The notes below the pieces were generated by a model that was given only the letters and a program-made list of their open reading frames with translations, ran no database searches and was not told the origin of the DNA. A stretch of DNA of 15,538 nucleotides from Euryarchaeota archaeon UBA257 (lineage in GTDB: Archaea > Thermoplasmatota > Poseidoniia > Poseidoniales > Thalassarchaeaceae): positions 1-15,538 of the forward strand of contig DAJO01000046.1 of assembly GCA_002498985.1 (NCBI GenBank), read 5' to 3'. This document shows positions 6,825-14,553 of this stretch, one piece after another; position 1 is the stretch's first letter, and every line of letters begins with the position of its first letter. The position numbers and the translations under genes were made by a program.

Positions 6825-8048
6825 ATGGTCGTTGAAGACGTAGTAATTGTTGGTGGAGCAAGAACGCCATTTTGCGAATGGCAAGGTGGAAAAAGAGGAG
6901 ATGGCCAGCCAGGCGGTCTGTTGAAAGATACAAGTGCTCTAAAATTGGGAGAAATAGCCATTACAGGTGCTCTTGAAAAAACAGGGACTTCTCCAGAAGA
7001 TGTCGATCATGTTGTAATGGGATATGCATTACAAACATGTGATCAAGCAATATTTGGTGCTAGACATGCAGGATTAGGGGCAGGTATTCCTCAAGAAGTT
7101 CCTATGCTAACTCTATCGAGAATCTGTGGTTCAGGAGTACAATCTATTGTAACAGGCGCACAGATGATAATGCTCGGCGAAGCTTCAACTGTAGTCTCAG
7201 GAGGTATGGAAAATCTCTCTCAATCCCCTCATGTCCTACGTGGAATGAGAGATACATACAAATTAGCAAGACCACCAAAACAAGGAGTGGTTCTAGAAAA
7301 AGATATGGAAGATTATCTATTTACTAATTTATTAGATGGTATGTGTGGATCTTTTATGGCCCAGACCTCTGATGAAATATGCCGTAGGAAAGGAATAACC
7401 AGAATTGAGACTGATGATTTCGCGGCACTTTCACACAGTAGGACCGCTTCATCAATAGAGAATGGCATATGGGAAAAAGAAATTGTCCCTGTTGGGAATA
7501 TTACATACAAAGATGAGGATCATGTAGTTCTTGATTCGACTCCTGAGTCTTTGTCGCAATTAAGAACGGCTTTTGGCCCAGATAGCCTAGTTACTGCTGG
7601 TAATGCTAGTGGAGTTGTCGATGGTGCAGCAGCAGTCGTGATTAAATCAGCATCTCAGGCATCTTCTGATGGTGATTCTCCTTTAGCAAGAATTGTATCT
7701 TGGGGTATTGTAGGCCTAGAACCAGCAATAATGGCATATGGTCCTGTACCAAGTAGTCGCCTAGCTTTAGAAAAGGCAGGCCTAGATATTGAAGATATTG
7801 ATAGGTGGGAGATTAATGAGGCATTTGCAGGTCAAGCAGTTGCTTGTATCAAAGATTTAGGATTAGATATCCATAAAGTCAATGTCAATGGTGGTGCAGT
7901 TGGTTTAGGGCATCCTCTCGCTGCAACAGGTACTAGATTAGTACTAACTTTAGCTCATGAGTTAAAGAGATGTGGCGGTAAATTTGGAGTTGCAACAGCT
8001 TGTATTGGGGGCGGACAAGGAATTGCAATGGTTATCGAATCTATCTAA
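6825..8048 (+). CDS. Thiolase (acetyl-CoA acetyltransferase / 3-ketoacyl-CoA thiolase)
   Basis: A 407-residue thiolase catalysing reversible Claisen condensation of acyl-CoAs, or the final cleavage step of beta-oxidation, in the cytoplasm. The full catalytic set is visible: nucleophile Cys101 in SRICGSG, NEAFA at 331-335, His363 in GLGHPLAATG, and the second Cys393 in CIGGGQG. The nucleophile sits about ten residues later than the usual Cys near position 88-91. An extra segment after the N-terminal RTPF motif (around residues 17-35, rich in Gly, Lys and Asp) accounts for this. No HMG-CoA synthase or DUF35 gene adjoins it, so a mevalonate role is not indicated by context. A degradative or general acetyl-CoA acetyltransferase role is equally possible. 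Its stop overlaps the convergent exporter gene by four bases. Confidence 0.93.
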   Translation: MVVEDVVIVGGARTPFCEWQGGKRGDGQPGGLLKDTSALKLGEIAITGALEKTGTSPEDVDHVVMGYALQTCDQAIFGARHAGLGAGIPQEVPMLTLSRICGSGVQSIVTGAQMIMLGEASTVVSGGMENLSQSPHVLRGMRDTYKLARPPKQGVVLEKDMEDYLFTNLLDGMCGSFMAQTSDEICRRKGITRIETDDFAALSHSRTASSIENGIWEKEIVPVGNITYKDEDHVVLDSTPESLSQLRTAFGPDSLVTAGNASGVVDGAAAVVIKSASQASSDGDSPLARIVSWGIVGLEPAIMAYGPVPSSRLALEKAGLDIEDIDRWEINEAFAGQAVACIKDLGLDIHKVNVNGGAVGLGHPLAATGTRLVLTLAHELKRCGGKFGVATACIGGGQGIAMVIESI

Positions 8049-8851
8049 ATTACCATTGCTATAATCTCTTGAATGTATTTCAACATACTAATGCTGATGA
8101 TTAGTATGAATAGACCAGTAATCGCTTTTACTGGTAAGTATTTTATTGCATATTTGGCTCCCGAAAAAGATAAACACATAACCAATAATGGTACAAATAT
8201 TCCTATTTTTGTAGCTTCTTCTATTAGATTACTTACATTACCATCAATTAACGAATGAGAAATGATGGCAGTTGGAACAATCATTACCGCTAGCATGAAT
8301 GCTGTACCTGCTGATGATTTACTATCTAATCCTCCATAATTCCTATTCATAGTTACAAAAATTCCTCCGCCTCCTATTCCAAGAAGTCCTGAAGACATGC
8401 CTCCCATAAAAATTCCAGTTAGCCAATATTTTTCGTTCATTTCTCCTATTACTTCTCCGGTTATGTCTTCTTTAGATAAAATTCTTAGTATTGCTTTATA
8501 GCATATCCAAGAAACAATTACTAATGCAATCATTTTGATTGTTATATCACTAACATGTTCGATTAATAAGAAACCTAAGATCACTCCAATTATTGCACCG
8601 GGAACTCCGAATAGCATCCCTTTCTTAGCCATTGCAATATCTCCATGACCTCCTTTCTGATGAGCAAACTGACTACCTAGAGATACTGACCAGACTAAAA
8701 TTAAAGAACCTAATATTGCGGTTTTAATTTCCCATTCCATGATATAATGTAGAATTGGCATAAAAATAAGCCCACCTCCTAACCCTAATGGTGAGAAAAT
8801 AATTGCAGTAGAAAAAATTAGAATCAATGCTAATATTGTAAATGGCTCCAT
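8045..8851 (-). CDS. TauE/SafE-family membrane exporter (putative sulfite/organosulfonate)
   Basis: A 268-residue integral membrane protein with about eight hydrophobic helices, the usual length and topology of TauE/SafE (DUF81) transporters. The family's two-fold internal repeat shows as two glycine-rich signatures: PLGLGGGLIFMP (21-32) and GLLGIGGGGIF (155-165). Family members are proposed to export sulfite, sulfoacetate or similar anions; the exact substrate is not readable. It is the last gene of the folP-TraB-YeiH-TauE run, 22 bases after the YeiH-like gene. The start is secured by an AAGGAG ribosome site seven bases upstream. A second sulfur-anion exporter next door strengthens the sulfur inference. 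Confidence 0.88.
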   Translation of the reverse strand: MEPFTILALILIFSTAIIFSPLGLGGGLIFMPILHYIMEWEIKTAILGSLILVWSVSLGSQFAHQKGGHGDIAMAKKGMLFGVPGAIIGVILGFLLIEHVSDITIKMIALVIVSWICYKAILRILSKEDITGEVIGEMNEKYWLTGIFMGGMSSGLLGIGGGGIFVTMNRNYGGLDSKSSAGTAFMLAVMIVPTAIISHSLIDGNVSNLIEEATKIGIFVPLLVMCLSFSGAKYAIKYLPVKAITGLFILIISISMLKYIQEIIAMVI

Positions 8852-8858
8852 TATAAAT

Positions 8859-8864
8859 CTCCTT
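8859..8864 (-). promoter_or_regulatory. Strong Shine-Dalgarno for the TauE-like gene
   Basis: AAGGAG on the minus strand, seven bases before the ATG at 8851. It fixes the start of the exporter gene and supports independent ribosome loading within the operon. Confidence 0.75.
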
Positions 8865-8873
8865 ATTTCTAAT

Positions 8874-9854
8874 TTATGAAAAAATCACTATTACCAAATA
8901 ACTACTGATTGACATACAAATTGTTGCAATCAAACCTACTATTAACACAGGTCCTCCAGCATCTTTCATACTTTCTTTATTTATGAAAAATCCAACTGAT
9001 GCAAGTAAAGGTAGTAGCAATATTTTACCTACGGACGCCAGATGATTGGAAACTTCTGTAGGCATCAACCATGTCGATAATATTGCAGTTATGATGAAAC
9101 CAGGTACGAAATATGGAATTGTACCAATCTTAAATTTCTCACCTTCCACCTTTGTATTATTATTCGCTATTATTGCACATAATGGGACTATTATGACCAA
9201 TAGTGAGACTCTCGATAATTTTACAGTTGTAGCTATCACTATTGCCTCGGGTCCTATACTTTCTCCTGCTGCGATTGCTTGAGGTACTGCATGGATTACA
9301 GAACCTGCCCATATTCCTGCTTGTTCCTCTGTCAAATTCAATAATTTTGACAGAACTGGAATTGTGAAAAATGTAATCAAACCTAACAAATTAACTATTG
9401 CAAGTATTACTCCTACTTTTTCTTCTTTTAATTTTAGCCCCGGTGATACTGCTATGACAGCACTATTTCCACAAATTGCTCCACCAGTTCCAAGTGCCAA
9501 ACTAGTTTCTAAATCTAATTTCAAGTATTTCCCAACAAAGTAACATGCCATGAAACTAGTTACTGCTGTGATAATAACCACAAATAGTCCGAGGGGTCCT
9601 ATTTCTGATTTTAACAATGATGTTAATTCTAAACCAAAACCAAGTAGAATTATTGCTATTGGCATTATTACTTTAATCATCCATTTCCCTCCTTTTTCGG
9701 TATTAGAGGTGAAATTTGCTAATATGGCACCCATTACCAATGCTAAAGTACTAGCTCCGATATTAATGTCTAAATCATTAAAAAATATATTTGTTAAGTA
9801 TGCTAGTAGGCTGATTATAATGGCACAGAAGATTCCGAATTTTCTATCCATCAT
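8874..9854 (-). CDS. YeiH/UPF0324-family putative sulfate exporter
   Basis: A 326-residue polytopic membrane protein with about ten hydrophobic helices spread along the whole chain. It carries the family's hallmark motifs: GGAICGNSAVIAVSP (124-138), AGSVIHAVPQAIAAG (183-197) with the conserved His, and KLSRVSLLVIIV (212-223). UPF0324 proteins, including E. coli YeiH, are annotated as putative sulfate exporters on limited evidence. Length is normal (320-350). The start is one of two adjacent ATGs (9854 or 9851); a GGGTGG tract just upstream spaces better from the second. It begins nine bases after the TraB-family stop and ends 22 bases before the TauE-like gene, so all are likely on one transcript. 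Confidence 0.9.
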   Translation of the reverse strand: MMDRKFGIFCAIIISLLAYLTNIFFNDLDINIGASTLALVMGAILANFTSNTEKGGKWMIKVIMPIAIILLGFGLELTSLLKSEIGPLGLFVVIITAVTSFMACYFVGKYLKLDLETSLALGTGGAICGNSAVIAVSPGLKLKEEKVGVILAIVNLLGLITFFTIPVLSKLLNLTEEQAGIWAGSVIHAVPQAIAAGESIGPEAIVIATTVKLSRVSLLVIIVPLCAIIANNNTKVEGEKFKIGTIPYFVPGFIITAILSTWLMPTEVSNHLASVGKILLLPLLASVGFFINKESMKDAGGPVLIVGLIATICMSISSYLVIVIFS

Positions 9855-9863
9855 TCCACCCTT

Positions 9864-11030
9864 TCAAATTAAACCACTGGATATTAATCCTGCTGCTAGA
9901 AAAGTTCCGGCGGTAGAACCTAAGTTTCCTAAGGAAGTAACCATAATCACTCGTCCAACTTTATTTTTGAAGAACATACCATAAAAACTAGGGAAATCTA
10001 GAAAATCAGCAGCATCCTTTCCTGTTGGAGGACTAACTTTCAACTGAGTATATCCTGCAAACCATCCTGCTGCTAAACTTGGATTTAGTGAAGTAATTGG
10101 TGATGCTAATGCTCCCGCGATTACAGAAAGAGGATGCCCTCTGGCAATTATAACTCCAAGTCCAGTAAGTGCGGAATTTAATGCCAACCAGATTAATGCT
10201 GAGTCCCAGACGGTATTGAAATCTCCTTTTATTCCACTCCATATAACAGCCGAAATTAGGGCAATTGGAATTGCTAACATCAGATATTTAGGCCAATTAG
10301 GTTTCTTAGGCTGTTCTCTAAGTTCAGATAATTTCGATGTAGATTCAATTGTTGGTTTCTTAAGATTTTCTTGGATACCTGAAATATGACCTGCTCCAAC
10401 AACTGCTAGAATTTTCCCTTTTCCACGTATTTGTTGTATTCTTCCAGTTAAGAACAAGTCTCTCTCATCGATTAGAACATGGCCTGCATTAGGTGCAATT
10501 TCATACACATCTTCCATCATACTACTAAGAAGATCGCTATCTTCCAGTAATTCTTCTAAATCGAAATCATCCTCCTCTTGATCATCTAATAATGAAGTAA
10601 TAACTCTAATTTTTTCTCTAAATCCCATTTTATGCCATGCTCTTCTTAGAGTAATAACTACGTCTCTATCAATTAACTCGACAGGAATTTCTAATTCTTC
10701 CGCGAGATTGATTGCTTCCAATAATTCTGCTCCAGGTTTTTCTCCCGAATCAATTCCCATTTTTCTTTGTTGAACAGACAAAGCAGATTGAAGAATAATC
10801 ATCGCTGATTTCCCTTCACTGATTATTTTCAGTAAATCTTCATTATCTATTCCTTCAGGCTTTTTCAAAGCAGATAATCTTGATTGACATAATTCTACAG
10901 CAACTACATCGGGTTTGTATAAGTTAATTTGTTCTCTAACAAGATTGACTGAAGTTTTACTGACATGAGCTGTCCCTAATAAACGAAGATTTTCATCAAT
11001 ATCAACTATATTTTTAGTAATACTAGTCAT
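9864..11030 (-). CDS. traB: TraB/PrgY-family membrane protein
   Basis: A 388-residue member of the TraB/PrgY/GumN family, named after enterococcal pheromone-shutdown proteins but widespread in archaea with unknown role. The N-terminal soluble domain carries GTAHVS (19-24), PDVVAVELCQSRL (40-52), the DERD motif (188-191) and VVGAGHISGI (210-219). These conserved Glu, Arg and His residues resemble a metallohydrolase-like active site. From about 247 onward are four or so membrane helices, with SLNPSLAAGWFAG (314-326) and NLGSTAGT (369-376) typical of archaeal TraB. An acidic stretch (149-172) lies in the middle. The start codon overlaps the folP stop by one base (TAATG), which implies translational coupling. 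Its function in this operon is not evident; no pheromone or conjugation genes are nearby. Confidence 0.92.
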   Translation of the reverse strand: MTSITKNIVDIDENLRLLGTAHVSKTSVNLVREQINLYKPDVVAVELCQSRLSALKKPEGIDNEDLLKIISEGKSAMIILQSALSVQQRKMGIDSGEKPGAELLEAINLAEELEIPVELIDRDVVITLRRAWHKMGFREKIRVITSLLDDQEEDDFDLEELLEDSDLLSSMMEDVYEIAPNAGHVLIDERDLFLTGRIQQIRGKGKILAVVGAGHISGIQENLKKPTIESTSKLSELREQPKKPNWPKYLMLAIPIALISAVIWSGIKGDFNTVWDSALIWLALNSALTGLGVIIARGHPLSVIAGALASPITSLNPSLAAGWFAGYTQLKVSPPTGKDAADFLDFPSFYGMFFKNKVGRVIMVTSLGNLGSTAGTFLAAGLISSGLI

Positions 11031-11869
11031 TAGAAATCCTCCAAAGATGACATTGCGCGAAACAAGTCTGCGTGTTCTGCGACATCATGGACCCTGATGA
11101 TATCTACGGCTTTCAATTTCGACATTGCTGCTATTCCAAGAGTTCCTGCTAATCGATCTCTTGCTTCAATTCTACCCAATAATTCGGAAAACATGCTTTT
11201 CCTACTTACTCCCCACATTAGCTTAACGTTGCTCAGTGGGATAACTTCTCTGCCAGATTTTAATAGCAATAGATTATGCTCTAATAATTTCCCGAATCCT
11301 ATTCCAGGATCGACAATTATTCTTTCCCGATCTATCCCTTCTCTAATAAGTAAACTTACTTTTTCATTCAATCTACTTCTTACCTCGGCTACTACATCAT
11401 CATATTGGGGGTTATCTTGCATATTTCCTGGTAAACCTTTCATGTGCATCAGACAAATATAACAGTCACTCTGTTTTATGATATTAATCATATTTTCATC
11501 ACTAAGTGCAGAAACATCATTAATCATATCTGCTCCTTCTTCTAAAGAAAGCTTGGCAACTTCCGATCTTCTTGTATCTACAGATATCCCAATTCCAGGA
11601 AATTTTTTCCTTAATTCTCTGATTACTGGAACTACTCTAGATATTTCTTCCTCTTCTTCCACAGGGTCTGCACCTGGTCTGGTTGACTCACCTCCAACAT
11701 CTAACCAATCTGCTCCGTTTTGAATCATTGATTGCGCAATCTTAATAGTCTCAGAAATATTATTACTTCTTGAATCTTCAAAAAAAGAGTCTGGAGTGAT
11801 ATTTATTACGCCCATAATTCTTGGATAACCGTCCTTCCGGCGAACTATCAAGGGTCTCCAGTCAGGCAT
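11030..11869 (-). CDS. folP: Dihydropteroate synthase
   Basis: Condenses dihydropterin pyrophosphate with p-aminobenzoate to make dihydropteroate, the committed step of folate (or archaeal pterin) synthesis. The 279-residue protein is a standard single-domain TIM barrel. It shows GVINITPDSF (20-29), GGESTRPGA (59-67), SVDTRR (96-101), the DPGIGFGK phosphate-binding motif, GVSRKSMF, and the C-terminal RVHDVAEH. All key residues seem intact. It is the first gene of a four-gene minus-strand operon. A GAGG tract lies upstream of the ATG, but a TATA-like element 28 bases away would also allow a leaderless message. Other folate genes are not in the window. Bacterial-type FolP in an archaeon is uneven across lineages, so horizontal origin is possible. 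Confidence 0.95.
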   Translation of the reverse strand: MPDWRPLIVRRKDGYPRIMGVINITPDSFFEDSRSNNISETIKIAQSMIQNGADWLDVGGESTRPGADPVEEEEEISRVVPVIRELRKKFPGIGISVDTRRSEVAKLSLEEGADMINDVSALSDENMINIIKQSDCYICLMHMKGLPGNMQDNPQYDDVVAEVRSRLNEKVSLLIREGIDRERIIVDPGIGFGKLLEHNLLLLKSGREVIPLSNVKLMWGVSRKSMFSELLGRIEARDRLAGTLGIAAMSKLKAVDIIRVHDVAEHADLFRAMSSLEDF

Positions 11870-11892
11870 GTTAGCGCCTCGATTCTACCAAC

Positions 11893-11902
11893 CCTTTATG
11901 AT
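11893..11902. promoter_or_regulatory. Candidate bidirectional TATA element between folP and the gene at 11925
   Basis: The 55-base divergent gap contains CCTTTATGAT (read as ATCATAAAGG on the minus strand). Its centre is about 27-28 bases from both start codons, the spacing expected of an archaeal TATA box driving leaderless transcripts in each direction. No other AT-rich element is visible in the gap. The geometry is suggestive only. Confidence 0.4.
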
Positions 11903-11924
11903 GTGATGTAGTGGCAATCCAACG

Positions 11925-12605
11925 ATGGTTGTAGGAGACGATGCAGTTAATGACAGTTTATCTGCTGTCAATTCACCCACTCCCAGTATCCCTAATGATG
12001 ATTCTATGAATCAATCATCATTGGAGATGATGGAGTCAATAATTCAAAGACTTCAGCCTCAAAATAGACACGATATTAGAGACATGATATTTCAAAGAGG
12101 AAGAATTTCCGGAGCCATGCTCATTATGGCAATTTTACTTTGGTGGATTTCTGTTGAAAAAGGAGCGGAAAGATTAGGGGACTCAGCGATACCTATTTCT
12201 CAATTAGGTGGTTTTGAGTTTGCAGAATTGAGTTTGATAGTTCCGAGTATCGCCTTACTCGCAACCTTAGTCATGTCAATTGGTAGAGAAAGAGGTAATG
12301 CGGTACTATCAAATTTAGCTGGTATTTTGGTAATTCTTGGTGCGTTTTACATTCTAGAACCATTTGGTAATTTAGTTTTAGGTACCGGTGAAATGGACGT
12401 GCAAAATGCTATTTCCGCTAGTGGTAGGCTAACAATGTTGGCATTATTACTTCATTTCGCCACGAGATTTTTCTTCGAGGCGCTATTGCTTCAATGGGTT
12501 AGAACTTGGTTATTATCTAACGATGTGGATATTTTCTCTTCAACTAGTCAAAATATCCACGAGGGTCATACTGATGAAGAAGTTCCTCTCGCATATGAAA
12601 TGTGA
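11925..12605 (+). CDS. Four-helix membrane protein, unknown
   Basis: A 226-residue protein that I do not recognise. The N-terminal 60 residues are hydrophilic, Ser/Asn/Asp/Pro-rich and probably disordered up to about 32. They are followed by an amphipathic stretch with several Met and Gln (33-58). Hydrophobic helices lie at about 61-77, 102-119, 127-150 and 166-190. The last three are linked by short loops carrying RERGN (121-125) and an acidic GTGEMD (153-158). The C-terminal tail (195-226) is soluble and acidic. The start at 11925 has no ribosome site but sits 27 bases after a TATA-like element, consistent with a leaderless message. Its TGA overlaps the GTG of the tRNA methyltransferase by four bases, so the two are likely coexpressed; functional linkage is not implied. 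Confidence 0.78.
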   Translation: MVVGDDAVNDSLSAVNSPTPSIPNDDSMNQSSLEMMESIIQRLQPQNRHDIRDMIFQRGRISGAMLIMAILLWWISVEKGAERLGDSAIPISQLGGFEFAELSLIVPSIALLATLVMSIGRERGNAVLSNLAGILVILGAFYILEPFGNLVLGTGEMDVQNAISASGRLTMLALLLHFATRFFFEALLLQWVRTWLLSNDVDIFSSTSQNIHEGHTDEEVPLAYEM

Positions 12606-13168
12606 ACGGTGACAAGATTCCTTATGTTAGTGTCCTGAGATTGGGCCATAGGCGAGATAGAGACAAACGTATCACTTCACATCTGGGATTGACCGCTAGA
12701 GCATTTGGTGCTGATGAGATACATTTAGCAGGTGAAGAAGATCCATCTGCTTTAGAAACTTGGAAATCAGTTACAAAAAGGTTCGGTGGTAATTTCAAAT
12801 GTTTTTATGAAAAAAAACCTTTGAGATTTCTACGCAATTTTTCAAAAAATTCAGGAGATGGAAAACCTGGCACAATTATCCATCTTACAATGTATGGAGA
12901 GACTTGGAAAGACGAATTACCTAATATTGATCTATCGAGGCCAATGGTAGTAGTAGTTGGTGGTACTAAAGTTCCCGGCGAAGTCTATCGCTTAGCAAGT
13001 CATAATATCTCGGTTGGTAATCAACCCCACTCTGAAGTGGCTGCTTTAGCAATATTTCTTGAGTCTTTGATAGGTGATATCGAAGAGGAAAAACATTTTT
13101 CCGGTGGTGAAATTAAAGTGATACCAAACGGTAAAAGAAAACAAGTAATTACTTTCGAAGAAGAATAA
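12602..13168 (+). CDS. trm56: tRNA (cytidine-56-2'-O)-methyltransferase, archaeal SPOUT enzyme
   Basis: Transfers a methyl group from S-adenosylmethionine to the 2'-hydroxyl of C56 in the T-loop of tRNAs, which stabilises the elbow of the molecule. This protein-only aTrm56 is an archaeal family. The 188-residue product has its signature near the start, VLRLGHRRDRDKRITSH (11-27), followed by LTARAFGADEI. It has the SPOUT knot region VVVGGTKVPGEVY (117-129) and SVGNQPHSEVAALAIFL (137-153), where the cofactor binds. Length is normal (about 180-200). GTG at 12602 is the start because it keeps the conserved N-terminus and overlaps the previous stop as GTGA. This is the best single marker in the window that the host is an archaeon. 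Confidence 0.96.
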   Translation: MNGDKIPYVSVLRLGHRRDRDKRITSHLGLTARAFGADEIHLAGEEDPSALETWKSVTKRFGGNFKCFYEKKPLRFLRNFSKNSGDGKPGTIIHLTMYGETWKDELPNIDLSRPMVVVVGGTKVPGEVYRLASHNISVGNQPHSEVAALAIFLESLIGDIEEEKHFSGGEIKVIPNGKRKQVITFEEE

Positions 13169-13188
13169 AATCTGATTTCTTGTAGTCA

Positions 13189-14553
13189 ATGATTAATAAT
13201 CGTGTTCCGGCAGTATTGATGATGTCGGAGTCGACACCGGGTAAAGGATTCACTCCCGGTGCTAATATTTTGGGTGTTAAAGAACCGCCAACATTCGTAG
13301 ATGCTGCAGACATTCTTATTGATTCAAAGGAATTACAACCTCCAAGCTTAGAACCCGGTCTTCTAATATTGGCTGATGGTACTCGCTTCAAAGGACAATT
13401 ATTTGGTGCGGAAACTATTGCAATGGGTGAATTAGTTTTCACTACTGGAATGTGCGGTTATCAAGAAAGTCTAACTGACCCTTCATTCGCAGGACAGGTT
13501 TTAACTTTTACATGGCCTCTATTAGGGAATTATGGAGTTCACAGATGTGGCTCTGAATCATCATCTGTCTGGCCCAGAGGAGTCGTTTGTAGAGAGTTGA
13601 TGAAAATACCAGATCATCGTGATTCAATAGGTAGTGTTCATGATCTTCTATTATCTCATGGAGTACCAGGAATTGAGGGAATCGATACCAGGTCTTTGAC
13701 TAGAAGAGTTAGAGAGCATGGAACTGTATTGTGCGTATTCGGCCCTGTTGAAAAGGAGCAAGAATTAATTGAGATTTTAGAAAACCTTTCGCCCCCCGAC
13801 CAGTCAGATTTAGTCGCTGAAGTTACTTGCACTGAATCTATAATTTTGAATGAAGGAGCTACAGATATAGATGGTAATCCCTTCCCCCGCCTTGCTGCAA
13901 TTGATTGCGGCATTAAATTTAACATTCTGAGAGAATTATGTACTCGATTTGAAGTTGTGTGGTGTCCTGCAGATATGAATTTCGATGAAATAATAGAACA
14001 ATGGTCTCCTGATGCTTTTTTCTCATCAAATGGGCCCGGCGATCCAGCACATCCTGGTTCGGCGACAATAGCAAGGGAAACATTAGCAGCGGCAGTTAGG
14101 AAAGATTTCCCAGTAATGGGAATATGTCTAGGACACCAATTAATGGGATTAGCCGCAGGTCTCAGGACATACAAACTAAGGTATGGGCATAGAGGAGCTA
14201 ATCAACCAGTAATGGATTTAGAGAGTAAGAGAGTATATATTACTAGTCAGAACCATGGATTTGCTGTTGAAGACCCCGAACAAGGTATGCTTGCACCTCA
14301 CCCAAGTGGTGCATGCTCAGAAAAAGGCACAAATGTCCTTGGCGCTGACTTCAAAGTCAGATATATCAATTCTAATGACAGGACCGTTGAGGGTTTAGAC
14401 TTAGTTGGTAAATCTTCATTCACGGTTCAATTTCACCCAGAAGCTCGCCCCGGCCCATTAGATGCGGCTCCATTATTCGATAGATTCTCAGACATAGTAA
14501 ACAAAAAGGTTCCAACAAATAAAGTTGCTAAATCACTCAGAGGTGATAATTAG
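13189..14553 (+). CDS. carA: Carbamoyl-phosphate synthase small (glutaminase) subunit
   Basis: Releases ammonia from glutamine and channels it to CarB for carbamoyl phosphate synthesis (pyrimidine and arginine pathways). The conserved N-terminal CarA domain starts only near residue 56 (PGLLILADGTRFKG) and continues with GELVFTTGMCGYQ and LTDPSFAGQVLTF. The class-I glutaminase domain has FSSNGPGDPAHPG, the nucleophile Cys313 in GICLGHQLMG, and His416/Glu418 in FHPEARPGP, so the catalytic triad is complete. At 454 residues it is about 70 longer than E. coli CarA (382). Roughly 55 of these are an N-terminal extension rich in Pro, Gly and Asp. ATGs at 13219 and 13222 could shorten it by only about ten. 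It lies 20 bases after trm56, and its stop overlaps the carB GTG by one base. Confidence 0.95.
   Translation: MINNRVPAVLMMSESTPGKGFTPGANILGVKEPPTFVDAADILIDSKELQPPSLEPGLLILADGTRFKGQLFGAETIAMGELVFTTGMCGYQESLTDPSFAGQVLTFTWPLLGNYGVHRCGSESSSVWPRGVVCRELMKIPDHRDSIGSVHDLLLSHGVPGIEGIDTRSLTRRVREHGTVLCVFGPVEKEQELIEILENLSPPDQSDLVAEVTCTESIILNEGATDIDGNPFPRLAAIDCGIKFNILRELCTRFEVVWCPADMNFDEIIEQWSPDAFFSSNGPGDPAHPGSATIARETLAAAVRKDFPVMGICLGHQLMGLAAGLRTYKLRYGHRGANQPVMDLESKRVYITSQNHGFAVEDPEQGMLAPHPSGACSEKGTNVLGADFKVRYINSNDRTVEGLDLVGKSSFTVQFHPEARPGPLDAAPLFDRFSDIVNKKVPTNKVAKSLRGDN
14540..14546 (+). promoter_or_regulatory. Full Shine-Dalgarno for carB inside carA
   Basis: GAGGTGA matches the complement of the 16S rRNA 3' tail. 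It lies six bases before the GTG at 14553, within the last codons of carA. It decides the GTG start of carB and the one-base overlap (TAGTG). Confidence 0.8.

Noticed and set aside
9550..9984. 144-codon open frame on the plus strand across the YeiH/TraB junction
   Set aside because: Antisense to two well-supported genes, with an Ile/Pro/Lys-rich composition expected from the complement of membrane-protein codons.
11097..11462. 121-codon plus-strand frame opposite folP
   Set aside because: Opposite a complete dihydropteroate synthase with all motifs; no independent support.
13656..14174. 172-codon open frame on the minus strand opposite carA
   Set aside because: It lies wholly inside the conserved, clearly coding carA, has no recognisable domain and no ribosome site; it is a shadow of carA codon use.
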